Shown: one piece after another, positions 1 through 8,797 of the stretch | Layout of the letters: each line of letters begins with the position of its first letter | Numbering within the stretch: position 1 is the stretch's first letter | From: JBDIVL01 sp039794405 | GTDB lineage: Bacteria; Planctomycetota; Brocadiia; Brocadiales; Brocadiaceae | Reading direction: 5' to 3' | NCBI GenBank assembly: GCA_039794405.1 | Contig: JBDIVL010000069.1 | Span: 1 to 13,889, forward strand | DNA length: 13,889 nucleotides | Notes under the pieces: model-generated | What the model was told of the DNA's origin: nothing | Databases searched by the model: none | What the model saw: the letters and a program-made list of their open reading frames with translations, nothing else | Translations under genes and position numbers: made by a program

Positions 1-128
1 GACCTAAAATACTCTTTTTAGATGAGCCAACCATAGGGCTTGATCCCCAGTCAAGACACGTTGTTTGGGATTTTCTGGGGAAGTTTAGAGAAGAGGGCAC
101 GATAACAATTTTCCTCACTACTCATTAA
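1..128 (+). pseudogene. ABC transporter ATP-binding protein, 3' fragment, truncated
   Basis: The frame from base 3 to a TAA at 126-128 reads a Walker B stretch LFLDEPTIGLDP (ATP hydrolysis and D-loop). About 25 residues later comes the H-loop, TTH, and then an immediate stop. The 5' part, with Walker A and the LSGGQ signature, lies outside the window. ABC ATPases normally continue tens of residues past the H-loop histidine, often with a Y/D-x-EE-A segment. Here the frame closes right after the histidine, so the gene looks 3'-truncated. Bases 129-258 keep an open stretch in another frame up to about 217, but it carries no motif I can recognise. I infer a decayed or deleted gene end. A short but functional ATPase is possible, because the catalytic residues seen here are intact. 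Confidence 0.6.
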
Positions 129-258
129 ATCAGACAAAACCCCTTCTGGTAATTTAAATATAATAGGTACAGCATCTATTAAAGATGTTGATACTCACAA
201 CACGGAAAAAAAATTGTAATTTTATTAATGTATATAAGTAGTGTATTTAGGAGTTTAA

Positions 259-2499
259 ATGGAAAAAATTCGTATCAGTTCACTTGCAAAAGAACTAGGG
301 GTAAAGAGCAGCCTGTTGATTGATAAGTGCCATGAAAAAGGGTTGACTCACATTACCCACCATGCCAATACGCTGGTTCCTGAGCAGGCGGAAATGATAA
401 AGCAATTATTCCAATCAGGTGCAAAGGTAGCTCACGCAGGAGCGGCTCCTATACAAGAAGAGCTTGAGGTAAAAAAGGATGTTGTTGCGCAGGCTGATGA
501 ACAAGAAAAGGAAGACAAGGCGGCACTGCAGGCTAGTAACGCTGTCAAAATAATCCAGCCAAGTAAGGTTGTAAAATTACAAAAAGGAACACCTCAGCAA
601 CAGGTTGTAAAAATAACTCCAGTAAAAACATATTGGAAAAAGAAGCATCAACAAACTTTTATATCGGTGAAGAGGAAAGAGCATGTAAAGAATATTATAG
701 AGCAGAAGAAGCCAACTCAGAAGGAGAGAGAGACAAAGATCGTTATGGAAGCACCAATAACAGTGAAGGACCTTTCTTCCAGATTGGGAATTCGTGCAAA
801 TGAGATTATAACCAAATTGCTCCTTGAGCATAATGTACGTGTAACAATTAACCATGTTTTGAACGAAGAAATTGTGCAACTTATAGGTATTGAATACGGG
901 GTAGAGATTGAGATAAGAAAAAAGGAAACTATGGAAGAACAAAATTTTATCCCTGAACAGATATCTACAAGGGTTGAGGACATGGTGTATCGTGCACCAA
1001 TTGTTACATTTTTAGGACATGTTGACCATGGGAAAACATCTCTTCTCGATAGTATACGCCAAACAAATGTAGCTGCGGGAGAAGTAGGTGGAATTACACA
1101 ACACATAGGTGCACACAAGGTAGAGATGAATGGAAAGCATGTTGTTTTTCTCGATACGCCGGGGCATGAAGCATTTACCGCTATGCGGGCAAGGGGTGCG
1201 AATATTACCGATGTGGTGGTACTTGTTGTAGCGGCCGATGACGGTGTTATGCCTCAAACCGAAGAAGCGCTGAACCATGCTAAGGCTGCTAATGTACCAA
1301 TTGTTGTGGCCGTGAATAAAATTGATAAACCTGGTGCTAATTCATTACGGGTGAAACAGCAACTTGCAGGTTTGGATTTAATCCCTGAAGAGTGGGGTGG
1401 AAAGACACAGTTTGTTGAAACTTCTGCCATAACGAAAAAGGGAATTGATACTCTGCTTGAGAGACTTTTGTTGGAATCTGAGATCCTTGAACTGAAAGCA
1501 AATCCAAAAAATCAAGCACGAGGAGTTGTGTTGGAGGCCCATTTGAGTGAAGGGCGGGGAGTTGTTGCAAATGTATTGATACAGGATGGTACACTTCGCC
1601 AGGGAGATATTATCCTCTGTGGTAGAACTTTTGGTAGAGCACGTCTGATGACAAACGATAGAGGAAACGAAGTGAAAGAGGTTGGTCCAAGTACACCGGT
1701 ATCCGTTTCTGATTTTTCTGAAGTTCCCGAGGCTGGAGATAAATTCTATGTAATCGGTGATATACAAAAGGCAAGAGAAATTGCTCAGGCTAGGCAAAAG
1801 AAGGAACGTGAGACTTCTTTAGCGAAATATCAACACGTTACATTGGATAGTCTGTATTCCAAAATTGCTGAAGGAAGAGTAAAAGAGATTAAAATAATAT
1901 TAAAGGCTGACTATAAAGGTTCTATTGAAGTATTGAAAAAAGCATTAGAAGAGCTTTCAACCCCTGAGATTAAAGTGAAAATACTGCATTGTGGTGTAGG
2001 GGGAATAACGGAATCTGATGTGCTTCTCGCAGATGCATCTGATGCTCTTGTAATCGGATTTTATGTAACGGCTGAGGATAAAGCACGTTTGTTGGCAGAA
2101 GAAAAGGGAGTAGAAATAAGACTTTATAAGATCATATATGATGCAACGAACGAAGTAAAAGCTGCCATGGAGGGTATGCTAGAACCTGAATTTAAAGAGG
2201 TTGTATTAGGTCAGGTTGAAATACGAAGGGTTTATAATGTTTCAAAGTTTGGTAACATTGCCGGTTGTTACGTGAAATCAGGCAAAATTACCAGAAATGC
2301 TGCTATCCGTTTGATCCGTGAAAATATTATTATTTATGATGGGAAATTGGAATCCTTGAAAATTGTCAAAGATGATATGAGAGAAGTCAGGGCAGGATTT
2401 GAATGCGGATTGAAGATTGAAGGTTATAATGATATTAAGGTTGGGGATGTTGTGGAAGCGTATGAGATGCAAAAGATTGCTCGAACCCTCACCGTGTAA
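259..2499 (+). CDS. infB: Translation initiation factor IF-2
   Basis: This is the GTPase that brings fMet-tRNA to the 30S subunit and promotes 50S joining. It is 746 aa. An IF2_N helical domain lies at about residues 1-50, followed by a charged K/Q/E-rich linker (about 55-160) and a second IF2_N domain (about 165-220). The G domain has G1 GHVDHGKT at 253-260, G3 DTPGH at 299-303, G4 NKID at 353-356 and G5 SAI at 389. The beta-barrel, IF-2 domain 3 and C-terminal fMet-tRNA-binding domain follow. The length is within the shorter range of the family. ATG 259 is supported by AGGAG at 249-253 with 5-nt spacing and by the typical N-terminus (KIRISSLAKELG). The gene leads a same-strand cluster, but nusA, its usual upstream neighbour, is not seen; an ABC ATPase remnant lies there instead. 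I found no convincing promoter in 129-258. Confidence 0.98.
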   Translation: MEKIRISSLAKELGVKSSLLIDKCHEKGLTHITHHANTLVPEQAEMIKQLFQSGAKVAHAGAAPIQEELEVKKDVVAQADEQEKEDKAALQASNAVKIIQPSKVVKLQKGTPQQQVVKITPVKTYWKKKHQQTFISVKRKEHVKNIIEQKKPTQKERETKIVMEAPITVKDLSSRLGIRANEIITKLLLEHNVRVTINHVLNEEIVQLIGIEYGVEIEIRKKETMEEQNFIPEQISTRVEDMVYRAPIVTFLGHVDHGKTSLLDSIRQTNVAAGEVGGITQHIGAHKVEMNGKHVVFLDTPGHEAFTAMRARGANITDVVVLVVAADDGVMPQTEEALNHAKAANVPIVVAVNKIDKPGANSLRVKQQLAGLDLIPEEWGGKTQFVETSAITKKGIDTLLERLLLESEILELKANPKNQARGVVLEAHLSEGRGVVANVLIQDGTLRQGDIILCGRTFGRARLMTNDRGNEVKEVGPSTPVSVSDFSEVPEAGDKFYVIGDIQKAREIAQARQKKERETSLAKYQHVTLDSLYSKIAEGRVKEIKIILKADYKGSIEVLKKALEELSTPEIKVKILHCGVGGITESDVLLADASDALVIGFYVTAEDKARLLAEEKGVEIRLYKIIYDATNEVKAAMEGMLEPEFKEVVLGQVEIRRVYNVSKFGNIAGCYVKSGKITRNAAIRLIRENIIIYDGKLESLKIVKDDMREVRAGFECGLKIEGYNDIKVGDVVEAYEMQKIARTLTV

Positions 2500-2621
2500 T
2501 ACATAAAGTATAATCTTATTACCATATCTGTACGTTGATATCTGAAAAATAATTACTCTTTTATAGTTCTTTGATATTTGATAAAGGAAATATAAAGGAG
2601 TATTGATAGCGCCTTATAACT

Positions 2622-2933
2622 ATGCATCTAGAGTTTTCTGATTCTGATGATACTATAGTTGGTATTTTAAATGTTCAATTAGTAATCAGGGGTGCAAACA
2701 CATTAAAAGAAAAACGCCGTGTTATTAAAAGCCTGAAGGACCGTATTAAAAATAATTTTAACGTTTCAATTTCAGAGGTTGGGTCTTTAGACCATTGTCA
2801 GTATTCTAAATTAGGGATTGCAATGGTGAGTAATGATAAACGACATGTGAATAGTACCTTATCAAACTTGGTCAATATGTTCCGATGTATAGCTTCTGTT
2901 ACACTTGTGAATTATCACCTTGAGTTTGTATAA
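2622..2933 (+). CDS. DUF503 (YlxP-like) family protein
   Basis: A 103-aa small protein. The core (TIVGILNVQLVI, then LKEKRRVIKSLKDRIKNNFNVSISEV, then LGIAMVSND) matches the DUF503/YlxP family, whose members usually sit between infB and rbfA, exactly as here. The family is small and cytoplasmic, with a suspected link to ribosome maturation but no firmly established activity. The start is uncertain. The in-frame codons at 2604 (TGA) and 2607 (TAG) are stops, so ATG 2622 is the only good start. The clear AAAGGAG (2594-2600) lies about 21 nt upstream, further than usual. The protein therefore starts about 11 residues before the usual family N-terminus (M-I-V-G). Bases 2500-2621 hold no gene. Confidence 0.85.
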   Translation: MHLEFSDSDDTIVGILNVQLVIRGANTLKEKRRVIKSLKDRIKNNFNVSISEVGSLDHCQYSKLGIAMVSNDKRHVNSTLSNLVNMFRCIASVTLVNYHLEFV

Positions 2934-3076
2934 TGGTACTGAAAGACTAAAAGAAAGATATGCAGACTTTGAGCTATTTTGCAGCTTTTTTGAATTGTAG
3001 GGAATAAACGAAACAATTAGTTGCGGCTTGCTGTATCGCGGTATACTTTTTATCATTTATAAAGAAGGAGGTCGTC

Positions 3077-3430
3077 ATGTCCTCAAGAAGGATCGAGAGA
3101 CTGGCAGAAGCCGTAAAACAAGAAGTAAGTAAGATTATCCTTTATGGATTAAAGGATCCCCGGATAAGTTTCGTTACAGTAACACATGTGGAAATTTCAC
3201 CCGATTTAAGAAGGGCTAAAGTCTATATTTCTGTTATGGGAGATGAATCATCTCAGAAAAAAACTCTCCAAGGATTAGAACATGCGAGAGGTTTTATCCA
3301 GACTGAGTTGGGCGCAAATTTGAAAATGAGATACACACCTCATTTGTCATTCTTTCTGGACGAATCGATTAAAAAGGGTATGCATATCTCAAAAATTATT
3401 GATGAGGCAGTTAAAGGGAGTAATTTATAA
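3077..3430 (+). CDS. rbfA: 30S ribosome-binding factor RbfA
   Basis: A 117-aa KH-like RNA-binding protein that helps mature the 16S rRNA 5' end and 30S subunits, notably in the cold. Family hallmarks are the N-terminal RRIERLAEAVKQEVSKII, then LKDPRISFVTVTHVEISPDLRRAKVYISVMG (split here by its usual variable residues), and the C-terminal LKMRYTPHLSFFLDES. It has full family length. ATG 3077 follows a strong AAGGAGG at 3064-3070. It lies downstream of infB and the DUF503 gene, a normal translation-cluster position; truB, often next, is replaced by hisG. The 143-base gap upstream contains TTGCGG-15 nt-TATACT (3021-3047), a possible but short-spaced promoter. Confidence 0.96.
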   Translation: MSSRRIERLAEAVKQEVSKIILYGLKDPRISFVTVTHVEISPDLRRAKVYISVMGDESSQKKTLQGLEHARGFIQTELGANLKMRYTPHLSFFLDESIKKGMHISKIIDEAVKGSNL

Positions 3431-3444
3431 AGGTTAAAACGAGG

Positions 3445-4317
3445 ATGAAGAAATTATATTTAGGTTTGCCTAAGGGTAGCCTTCAAGAAGCAACAATTGA
3501 TATGATGAAAAAAGCGGGCTACACCGTTATTGTCAGTTCTCGATCTTATTATCCTACAATTGATGATGATGAGATTTCTGTTAGACTGATTCGGCCGCAG
3601 GATATGTCCCGGTATGTTGAAAAGGGTATTATTGATGCCGGTCTAACAGGTGCCGATTGGGTAAAAGAAGCAAACTCTGATGTAGAAGTTGTTGTTAGCC
3701 TGGTATATGCGAAACAGCGTTTAACAAAAGTTAAATGGGTTTTAGCTGTTCCTGAAGGATCACCGATACGTTCCGTGAATGATTTGCAAGGGAAAAAAGT
3801 TGCCACGGAATTAGTTAATGTGACACGGCAATACCTTGCGGAACGGGGAGTAGTCGCCGATATTGAATTTTCTCATGGAGCAACCGAAGCAAAAGCCCCT
3901 GATTTGGTCGATGCAATTGTAGAGCTTACCGAAACGGGGAGTAGTTTGAGGGCAAACAAACTCCGTATTGTGGAAACCATTATGGAATCCACAACACTTC
4001 TCATTGCTAACCGTAATATATGGAAAGATGATTGGAAGCGCACAAAAATCGAAAATCTGGCAATGCTTTTCGAAGGTGCTATTATTGCTCGTGAAAAAGT
4101 CGGACTGAAGATGAATGTGCCTAATGGCTCTTTAGAACTTGTGTTAAAAATACTTCCCGCTCTGAGAAAACCTACGATTTCTACTCTGGCTGAGGGCGCT
4201 GGCTATGCAATTGAAACCGTCTTGGATGAAACGATAGCACGAAAGATTACCCCGGAATTAAAAAGAGCAGGTGCTGAAGGAATCATCGAATATCCGTTAA
4301 ATAAAGTTATTCTCTAA
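3445..4317 (+). CDS. hisG: ATP phosphoribosyltransferase, long form (HisG_L)
   Basis: Catalyses the first, committed step of histidine synthesis, joining ATP and PRPP to form phosphoribosyl-ATP. At 290 aa it is the long, homohexameric type that does not need HisZ. The catalytic part runs to about residue 210 and includes the N-terminal LYLGLPKGSLQE, GLTGADWV, and the segment DAIVELTETGSSLRANKLR around the PRPP-binding region. The C-terminal 75 residues (from about KVGLKMNVPNGSLELVLKIL) form the ACT-like regulatory domain that binds histidine, so feedback inhibition is expected. It starts 14 nt after rbfA. ATG 3445 follows AAAGG (3429-3433, overlapping the rbfA end) and GAGG immediately before the ATG. 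No other his gene is in the window, so it appears separated from any his operon. Confidence 0.95.
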   Translation: MKKLYLGLPKGSLQEATIDMMKKAGYTVIVSSRSYYPTIDDDEISVRLIRPQDMSRYVEKGIIDAGLTGADWVKEANSDVEVVVSLVYAKQRLTKVKWVLAVPEGSPIRSVNDLQGKKVATELVNVTRQYLAERGVVADIEFSHGATEAKAPDLVDAIVELTETGSSLRANKLRIVETIMESTTLLIANRNIWKDDWKRTKIENLAMLFEGAIIAREKVGLKMNVPNGSLELVLKILPALRKPTISTLAEGAGYAIETVLDETIARKITPELKRAGAEGIIEYPLNKVIL

Positions 4318-4363
4318 CAGACGGACATTAAAATATGTTTAAAATACTACGAAGAAGTATGAA

Positions 4364-5938
4364 ATGCCTTTTATCAATCCTTTTCATGTTATTTTCACTC
4401 TTATAATACTCTCAGCAATTAGTTTTCTAGGATGTAGCAGCGGTATCGCTAAATATAGTACACAACCAGTTGGTGAAGACAAAGGCCAATCTTTAGATAC
4501 TCACGGAAAGGCACGTTCCTATTTTTGTGCAGGGTATTTTTTCATGTTAGACAGAGATTGGGAAAATGCGGCTGATAGTTTTGAAAAGGCGATTCTTTTC
4601 GACCCTTCTTCAGAAAGAATTATCCGGCATTTAGCTACCTGTTATTTCCAATTAGGCAAAAATGAAAAATCAATCTATTTTATTGAAAAATTAGCCAAAC
4701 TTAAAACCCAGGAATTCAGTGTGCATTATACGTTGGCAACCCTTTATGAAGCCACAGGAAAATATCGGGAGGCGATCGAAGCATATGAATGGGCACGCCG
4801 GTGTAAAATAACAAGATTAGACCACATATTTTTGGCAGATACGTTATACAGGCTTGCTAATCTTTACATGCAGGAAGGAATGATGGAAAAGGGTGCCGAG
4901 TGTTATAAGAGCATGTTTGATATGAAGCTTGTAAATGATCCTGCAAAGATATATTATGAGATTGGACAAAGATATTTTGAAAAAAACGATGTAAAAAAAG
5001 CCCTAGAGTATTTTTTAAAGGTAAAAGAGATTAATCCAAGTTTAAGTTTTATCAGTTTCTATCTTACTCTTTGCTATAATGCACTTAATGATTATGATAA
5101 TGCTGTTCATGAAGCAAAGATCTTCTTGGAAAAAGAATCTGATAATTGGATCATACACCTTGTCCTGTCTGAAATATATGGGAAGACAAAAAACGAATCA
5201 GGGCGGGATGCCGAGATGGAGAAAACCCGAGATATTCTTAAAAAGAACGTAAGCGCTGGAAGTAAGAATCCCAAGGAATATTTCTTATTATGTCAGATTT
5301 ACAGGAGTCAACGGAGGATTAGCGAAGCGATTGTTGTTATAGAGGACATGAAATTGATTCCTCTGGACAGAGAAACACAGCGGGATGCTCATTTCCTGCT
5401 CGCAAATCTTTACTACGAAGATCAGAAATTTGACAGGGTAGAGGAAGAGTTACAGATGGCCTTAAAAATGGACCCTGATTTTCACGAGGCGAATAATTTT
5501 CTTGGTTATTTTTTTGCTGAAAACAATAAAAACTTAGATGAGGCCATACAACTTATCAATAAGGCACTAAAAGCACAACCCCAAAATGGGGCTTATCTAG
5601 ATAGTTTGGGATGGGCTTTTTACAAGAAGGCACAAACAGAGGGCAGGAATGATTATTTCATTATGGCGCTTCAAAAGCTGCAAAAGGCCGTTCAGCTTGC
5701 GGAAGAACCTGACATTTATGAACATATAGGAGACGTCCATTATAGTTTAGGAAATTGGGATGAGGCTGTTATGTTCTGGGAGAAGGCATATACGTTATAC
5801 AAAGAGATATCTCGCAATGATACACAAATAAGGAATATTACGGCAAAGTTGGAAAGAATAAAAAGGTTTATTTCTGAAGAAAACAATTTAAAAGCTGTTA
5901 CAAATTATAAAGATGCCGGGACTTGTACTCAGCCATGA
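4364..5938 (+). CDS. TPR-repeat protein, probable lipoprotein
   Basis: A 524-aa protein made largely of tetratricopeptide repeats. About ten helix-turn-helix units can be followed from residue 50 to the end, for example GYFFMLDRDWENAADSFEKA, LATLYEATGKYREAIEAYEW, ANLYYEDQKFDRVEEELQMA and GDVHYSLGNWDEAVMFWEKA. TPRs are protein-protein scaffolds, so no enzymatic role is indicated. The N-terminus is hydrophobic and ends in F-L-G-C at residues 21-24, close to a lipobox; Cys24 would be lipidated and the protein anchored outside the inner membrane. ATG 4364 lacks a good Shine-Dalgarno, and the n-region lacks basic residues. An overlapping frame (ATG 4335/4359) encodes a more signal-like KILRRSMKCLLSILF segment, raising a frameshift question. 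The gene lies 46 nt after hisG and 36 nt before yebC. Its function is unknown; the C-terminal repeats resemble those of outer-membrane TPR lipoproteins. Confidence 0.85.
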   Translation: MPFINPFHVIFTLIILSAISFLGCSSGIAKYSTQPVGEDKGQSLDTHGKARSYFCAGYFFMLDRDWENAADSFEKAILFDPSSERIIRHLATCYFQLGKNEKSIYFIEKLAKLKTQEFSVHYTLATLYEATGKYREAIEAYEWARRCKITRLDHIFLADTLYRLANLYMQEGMMEKGAECYKSMFDMKLVNDPAKIYYEIGQRYFEKNDVKKALEYFLKVKEINPSLSFISFYLTLCYNALNDYDNAVHEAKIFLEKESDNWIIHLVLSEIYGKTKNESGRDAEMEKTRDILKKNVSAGSKNPKEYFLLCQIYRSQRRISEAIVVIEDMKLIPLDRETQRDAHFLLANLYYEDQKFDRVEEELQMALKMDPDFHEANNFLGYFFAENNKNLDEAIQLINKALKAQPQNGAYLDSLGWAFYKKAQTEGRNDYFIMALQKLQKAVQLAEEPDIYEHIGDVHYSLGNWDEAVMFWEKAYTLYKEISRNDTQIRNITAKLERIKRFISEENNLKAVTNYKDAGTCTQP

Positions 5939-5974
5939 ACTTTTATAAGGAAAAATACAGGAGAAAAGAGAAAA

Positions 5975-6730
5975 TTGGCCGGACATTCACACTGGGCAAG
6001 TATTAAACACAAGAAGGGTGCAGCTGATGCTAAGAGGGGCAAAGCCTTTTCTAAAATAACCCGAATGATTACGGTAGCTGCTAGAAAAGGTGGAGGGAAT
6101 CCAGATATGAATCCCAGGCTACAGCTTGCAATAAGCAAGGCTAGGGCAGTTAACATGCCTAAGGAGAATATAGAGCGTGCAATTCAAAAAGGTACAGGGG
6201 AGAGTGGTGGAGAGGCTGAACTGTATGAGTGTATATATGAAGGGTATGGTCCTCAGGGCGTTGCCATAATGGTAGATATCCTTACCGATAATAAAAATAG
6301 AACCGCGCCTGAAGTACGAAAGATATTTGAACGATTTGGTGGGAATATGGGTGAATCTGGTTGTGTATCATGGATGTTCGAAAAGAAGGGGTTTATTATA
6401 ATTAACAGTGATAATCTGGATGAAGATGAACTTATGATGTTGGTTTTGGAGGCAGGTGCTGAGGATTTACAAAAAGTAGGCAATGTTTTTCAAGTTATTA
6501 GCCCGCAGGCAGATTTAGATAAAGTTAAGAAAGCTATTGAAAGTAAAAATATAAAAGTCGAAACTGCGGAAGTTAGTTGGATGCCTAAGACCAATGTTGA
6601 TTTGGAAGAAACGGCGGGTCGTAAAGTCCTAGGTCTTATGGAGGCACTTGAAGAACATGACGACGTACAAAGTGTTTATTCTAATTTTAATCTTCCACAG
6701 AGCCTTTTAGCAGAGGCCCAGACAAAGTAA
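5975..6730 (+). CDS. yebC: YebC/PmpR-family regulatory or translation-associated protein
   Basis: A 251-aa member of the YebC/TACO1 family. Members act as DNA-binding regulators in some bacteria and, in others, help ribosomes through difficult stretches such as polyproline. The N-terminal signature AGHSHWASIKHKKGAADAKRGKAFSKI is unmistakable. The acidic middle and C-terminal domains follow (YEGYGPQGVAIMVDILTDN, then NRTAPEVRKIFERFGGNMGESGCVSWMFEKKG). The start is TTG at 5975, giving the canonical Met-Ala-Gly-His. AGGAG at 5959-5963 supports it with 11-nt spacing. Length is normal. In many genomes ruvC follows; here the gene ends convergently against ftsH, leaving 73 bases without a convincing terminator hairpin. 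Confidence 0.96.
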   Translation: MAGHSHWASIKHKKGAADAKRGKAFSKITRMITVAARKGGGNPDMNPRLQLAISKARAVNMPKENIERAIQKGTGESGGEAELYECIYEGYGPQGVAIMVDILTDNKNRTAPEVRKIFERFGGNMGESGCVSWMFEKKGFIIINSDNLDEDELMMLVLEAGAEDLQKVGNVFQVISPQADLDKVKKAIESKNIKVETAEVSWMPKTNVDLEETAGRKVLGLMEALEEHDDVQSVYSNFNLPQSLLAEAQTK

Positions 6731-6803
6731 ATTATCTCACTCTTTTTCTTTTTTCCCATCAGTATCTTTACTCATACCTGTATCCTGAGAAATCTGCTGC
6801 TGT

Positions 6804-8675
6804 TCAATCAGCAGTTACCTCGGTTCCACCACGGGCTTTTGGATGTTCCTTCTTTATTTGTAACAATTCAAGTACCTGATCACCGTCCAATAATTCTTCC
6901 TCTTCCAGTTTCTTTGCTAGAAGTTCTAATTTATCACGATTATCATTAAGCAGTTTTTTAACCTTCTCATAGCCGGTCGTGATAATATTTGTAACTTCTT
7001 CATCGATAGTGACAGCGGTCTTTTCACTGTATTCTTTCTCTTGGACAAGATCATGTCCAAGAAAGATATTTCCTGATTGTCTGCCAAAAGTTTGAGGCCC
7101 CAGCTTTCTGCTCATGCCAAAGCGGCATACATAGTTTCTGGCTAGTTGCGATACCTTCTCTAAATCATTTTGGGCGCCTGTTGAAACCTCACGGAGCATG
7201 AGTTCTTCTGCAGCACGGCCACCAAGGAGGACACAGAGGGCATCGAGAATTTCAGGCTCACTTGTTAAATACTTATCTTCCATAGGTAATTGCATGGTAT
7301 AGCCGAGCGCTGCGGTTCCTCTTGGGATAATAGAAACCTTATGAACAGGATCAGTATTAGGAAGTAAAGCAGCTACTAAGGTATGACCCGATTCGTGGAA
7401 TGCAACAGTTTTCTTTTCTCTGTCGCTCATAATCCTGCTTTTTCGCTCCGGGCCAGCTAATACCCGGTCAATAGAGGACTCCAATTCTTCCATACCTACA
7501 GAGTTTTTATTATATCTTGCAGCAAGGAGTGCTGCCTCATTAATAACATTTGCCAGATCAGCACCTGAAAAGCCTGGTGTGCGCTTTGCGATGGTCTTTA
7601 AACTAACATCTGGGTCCAGCTTTACATTTTTGGCATGGACCGATAAAACGGCCTCACGGCCGATGAGGTCTGGTCTGTCAACAGTTATTTGGCGATCAAA
7701 GCGACCTGGACGAAGTAACGCACTATCGAGAACATCAGGTCTATTTGTAGCAGCGATAATAATGACACCCTTTTGTGCGTTAAAGCCATCCATCTCTGCA
7801 AGAAGCTGGTTGAGGGTTTGTTCACGTTCATCGTGTCCACCGCCAAGTCCTGTTCCACGTTGACGGCCAACACTGTCAATTTCATCGATAAATACAATGC
7901 ACGGGGCTTTTTCTTTTGCCTGGTCAAACATATCCCGGACCCGGGCGGCACCCATCCCAACGAACATTTCAACGAAGTCGGATCCACTAATTGAAAAAAA
8001 GGCCACACCTGCCTCACCGGCAACTGCTCTTGCGAGTAATGTTTTTCCTGTTCCTGGAGGGCCTATAAGAAGCACACCTTTAGGGATTTTTCCTCCCAAT
8101 TTCTGAAATCGTTCTGGATAAGAAAGAAAATCAATAATTTCTTTGAGTTCCTCTTTTGCCTCATCGCACCCTGCGACGTCAACAAAGGTTGTCTTCTGTG
8201 TTCCATTGTCCGAGTATAACTTTATTTTTGCCTTTCCAAAGGACATAAAAGGTGAGCCCATTCCACCAACTTTTCGAAAAAGAAAAAACCATCCTAGTGC
8301 CATAATTCCAAATGGGAATACCCACCACATCAGGATATTTTTGAGAAAGTTATTTTCAACTGCACCTTTAAACCTGACTTTTTGTGACTCGAGCTCATTA
8401 ACGAGTTCCATATCTTGTATTGGTACGGTAACAAACGCAATTTTTTCTTCTTTACCGTCTTCAAGAGTTGATTTTTTGTAGTAACCCCGGATAAGATTTG
8501 GGCCTACGGTACAATCACTTATATAGCCATTTTTAAGATACAATCTGAATTGACTATAGGATATTTCTTCAGATTTAGGGGCTAGGAACATCTGTACAAT
8601 ATACATAACAGCAAGGAAAAGAAGAATGTATCCGATAGAAAATGGTGTTTTTTTTGTTTTATTTTTTTTTAGCAT
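6804..8675 (-). CDS. ftsH: ATP-dependent zinc metalloprotease FtsH
   Basis: A membrane-anchored AAA+ protease that extracts and degrades misassembled membrane proteins and short-lived cytosolic regulators; it works as a hexamer. It is 623 aa. TM1 spans about 13-31, a small extracytoplasmic domain about 33-110 and TM2 about 113-133. The AAA module follows with Walker A GPPGTGKT (205-212), the pore-loop region FVEMFVGMGAARVRDMF, Walker B IVFIDEID (ending at 267), and the second region of homology ATNRPDVLDSALLRPGRFDR. The zinc protease site is HESGH (427-431), with a third ligand Asp at about 504 in GAQNDL. All key residues are present. ATG 8675 has only a weak ribosome-binding site, but a consensus promoter lies 73 nt upstream. 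The end is slightly odd: another frame beyond the TGA encodes a charged tail to about 6737. Confidence 0.98.
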   Translation of the reverse strand: MLKKNKTKKTPFSIGYILLFLAVMYIVQMFLAPKSEEISYSQFRLYLKNGYISDCTVGPNLIRGYYKKSTLEDGKEEKIAFVTVPIQDMELVNELESQKVRFKGAVENNFLKNILMWWVFPFGIMALGWFFLFRKVGGMGSPFMSFGKAKIKLYSDNGTQKTTFVDVAGCDEAKEELKEIIDFLSYPERFQKLGGKIPKGVLLIGPPGTGKTLLARAVAGEAGVAFFSISGSDFVEMFVGMGAARVRDMFDQAKEKAPCIVFIDEIDSVGRQRGTGLGGGHDEREQTLNQLLAEMDGFNAQKGVIIIAATNRPDVLDSALLRPGRFDRQITVDRPDLIGREAVLSVHAKNVKLDPDVSLKTIAKRTPGFSGADLANVINEAALLAARYNKNSVGMEELESSIDRVLAGPERKSRIMSDREKKTVAFHESGHTLVAALLPNTDPVHKVSIIPRGTAALGYTMQLPMEDKYLTSEPEILDALCVLLGGRAAEELMLREVSTGAQNDLEKVSQLARNYVCRFGMSRKLGPQTFGRQSGNIFLGHDLVQEKEYSEKTAVTIDEEVTNIITTGYEKVKKLLNDNRDKLELLAKKLEEEELLDGDQVLELLQIKKEHPKARGGTEVTAD

Positions 8676-8747
8676 GTACTTACAAAAAGATGATAGGATA
8701 ATTGTGAACTATGATATAGGATAAATTTTCCACAAAAAACGTAATTA

Positions 8748-8776
8748 ATTATATTAGAAAACAAGGGTAATGTCAA
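8748..8776 (-). promoter_or_regulatory. Consensus sigma70-type promoter of ftsH
   Basis: On the - strand, TTGACA (8771-8776) and TATAAT (8748-8753) are separated by exactly 17 nt. Both hexamers match the consensus perfectly. Transcription would start near 8741, giving an untranslated leader of about 66 nt before the ftsH ATG at 8675. It is divergent from the tRNA promoter, with about 20 bases between the two -35 elements, so the two polymerases could interfere. No heat-shock-type (sigma32) element is evident. Confidence 0.8.
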
Positions 8777-8797
8777 AATATTTCAAAGAGATTTAAG

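Noticed and set aside
577..1797. Antisense open frames opposite infB
   Set aside because: They are shadows of infB, with unusual composition (Cys/Ser/Phe-rich) and no motif.
2970..2991. Possible intrinsic terminator after the DUF503 gene (AGCT...AGCT followed by six T)
   Set aside because: The stem is only 4-5 bp of weak pairing, and a downstream gene of the same cluster follows; not strong enough to call.
6797..6814. CTGCTG-TTCAAT-CAGCAG hairpin at the ftsH end
   Set aside because: The 6-bp stem overlaps the ftsH stop and lacks a T-run on either side, so it is a poor terminator candidate.
7579..8481. Several + strand open frames of 69-112 aa opposite ftsH
   Set aside because: They are shadows of the highly conserved ftsH reading frame on the other strand; none has recognisable protein features.
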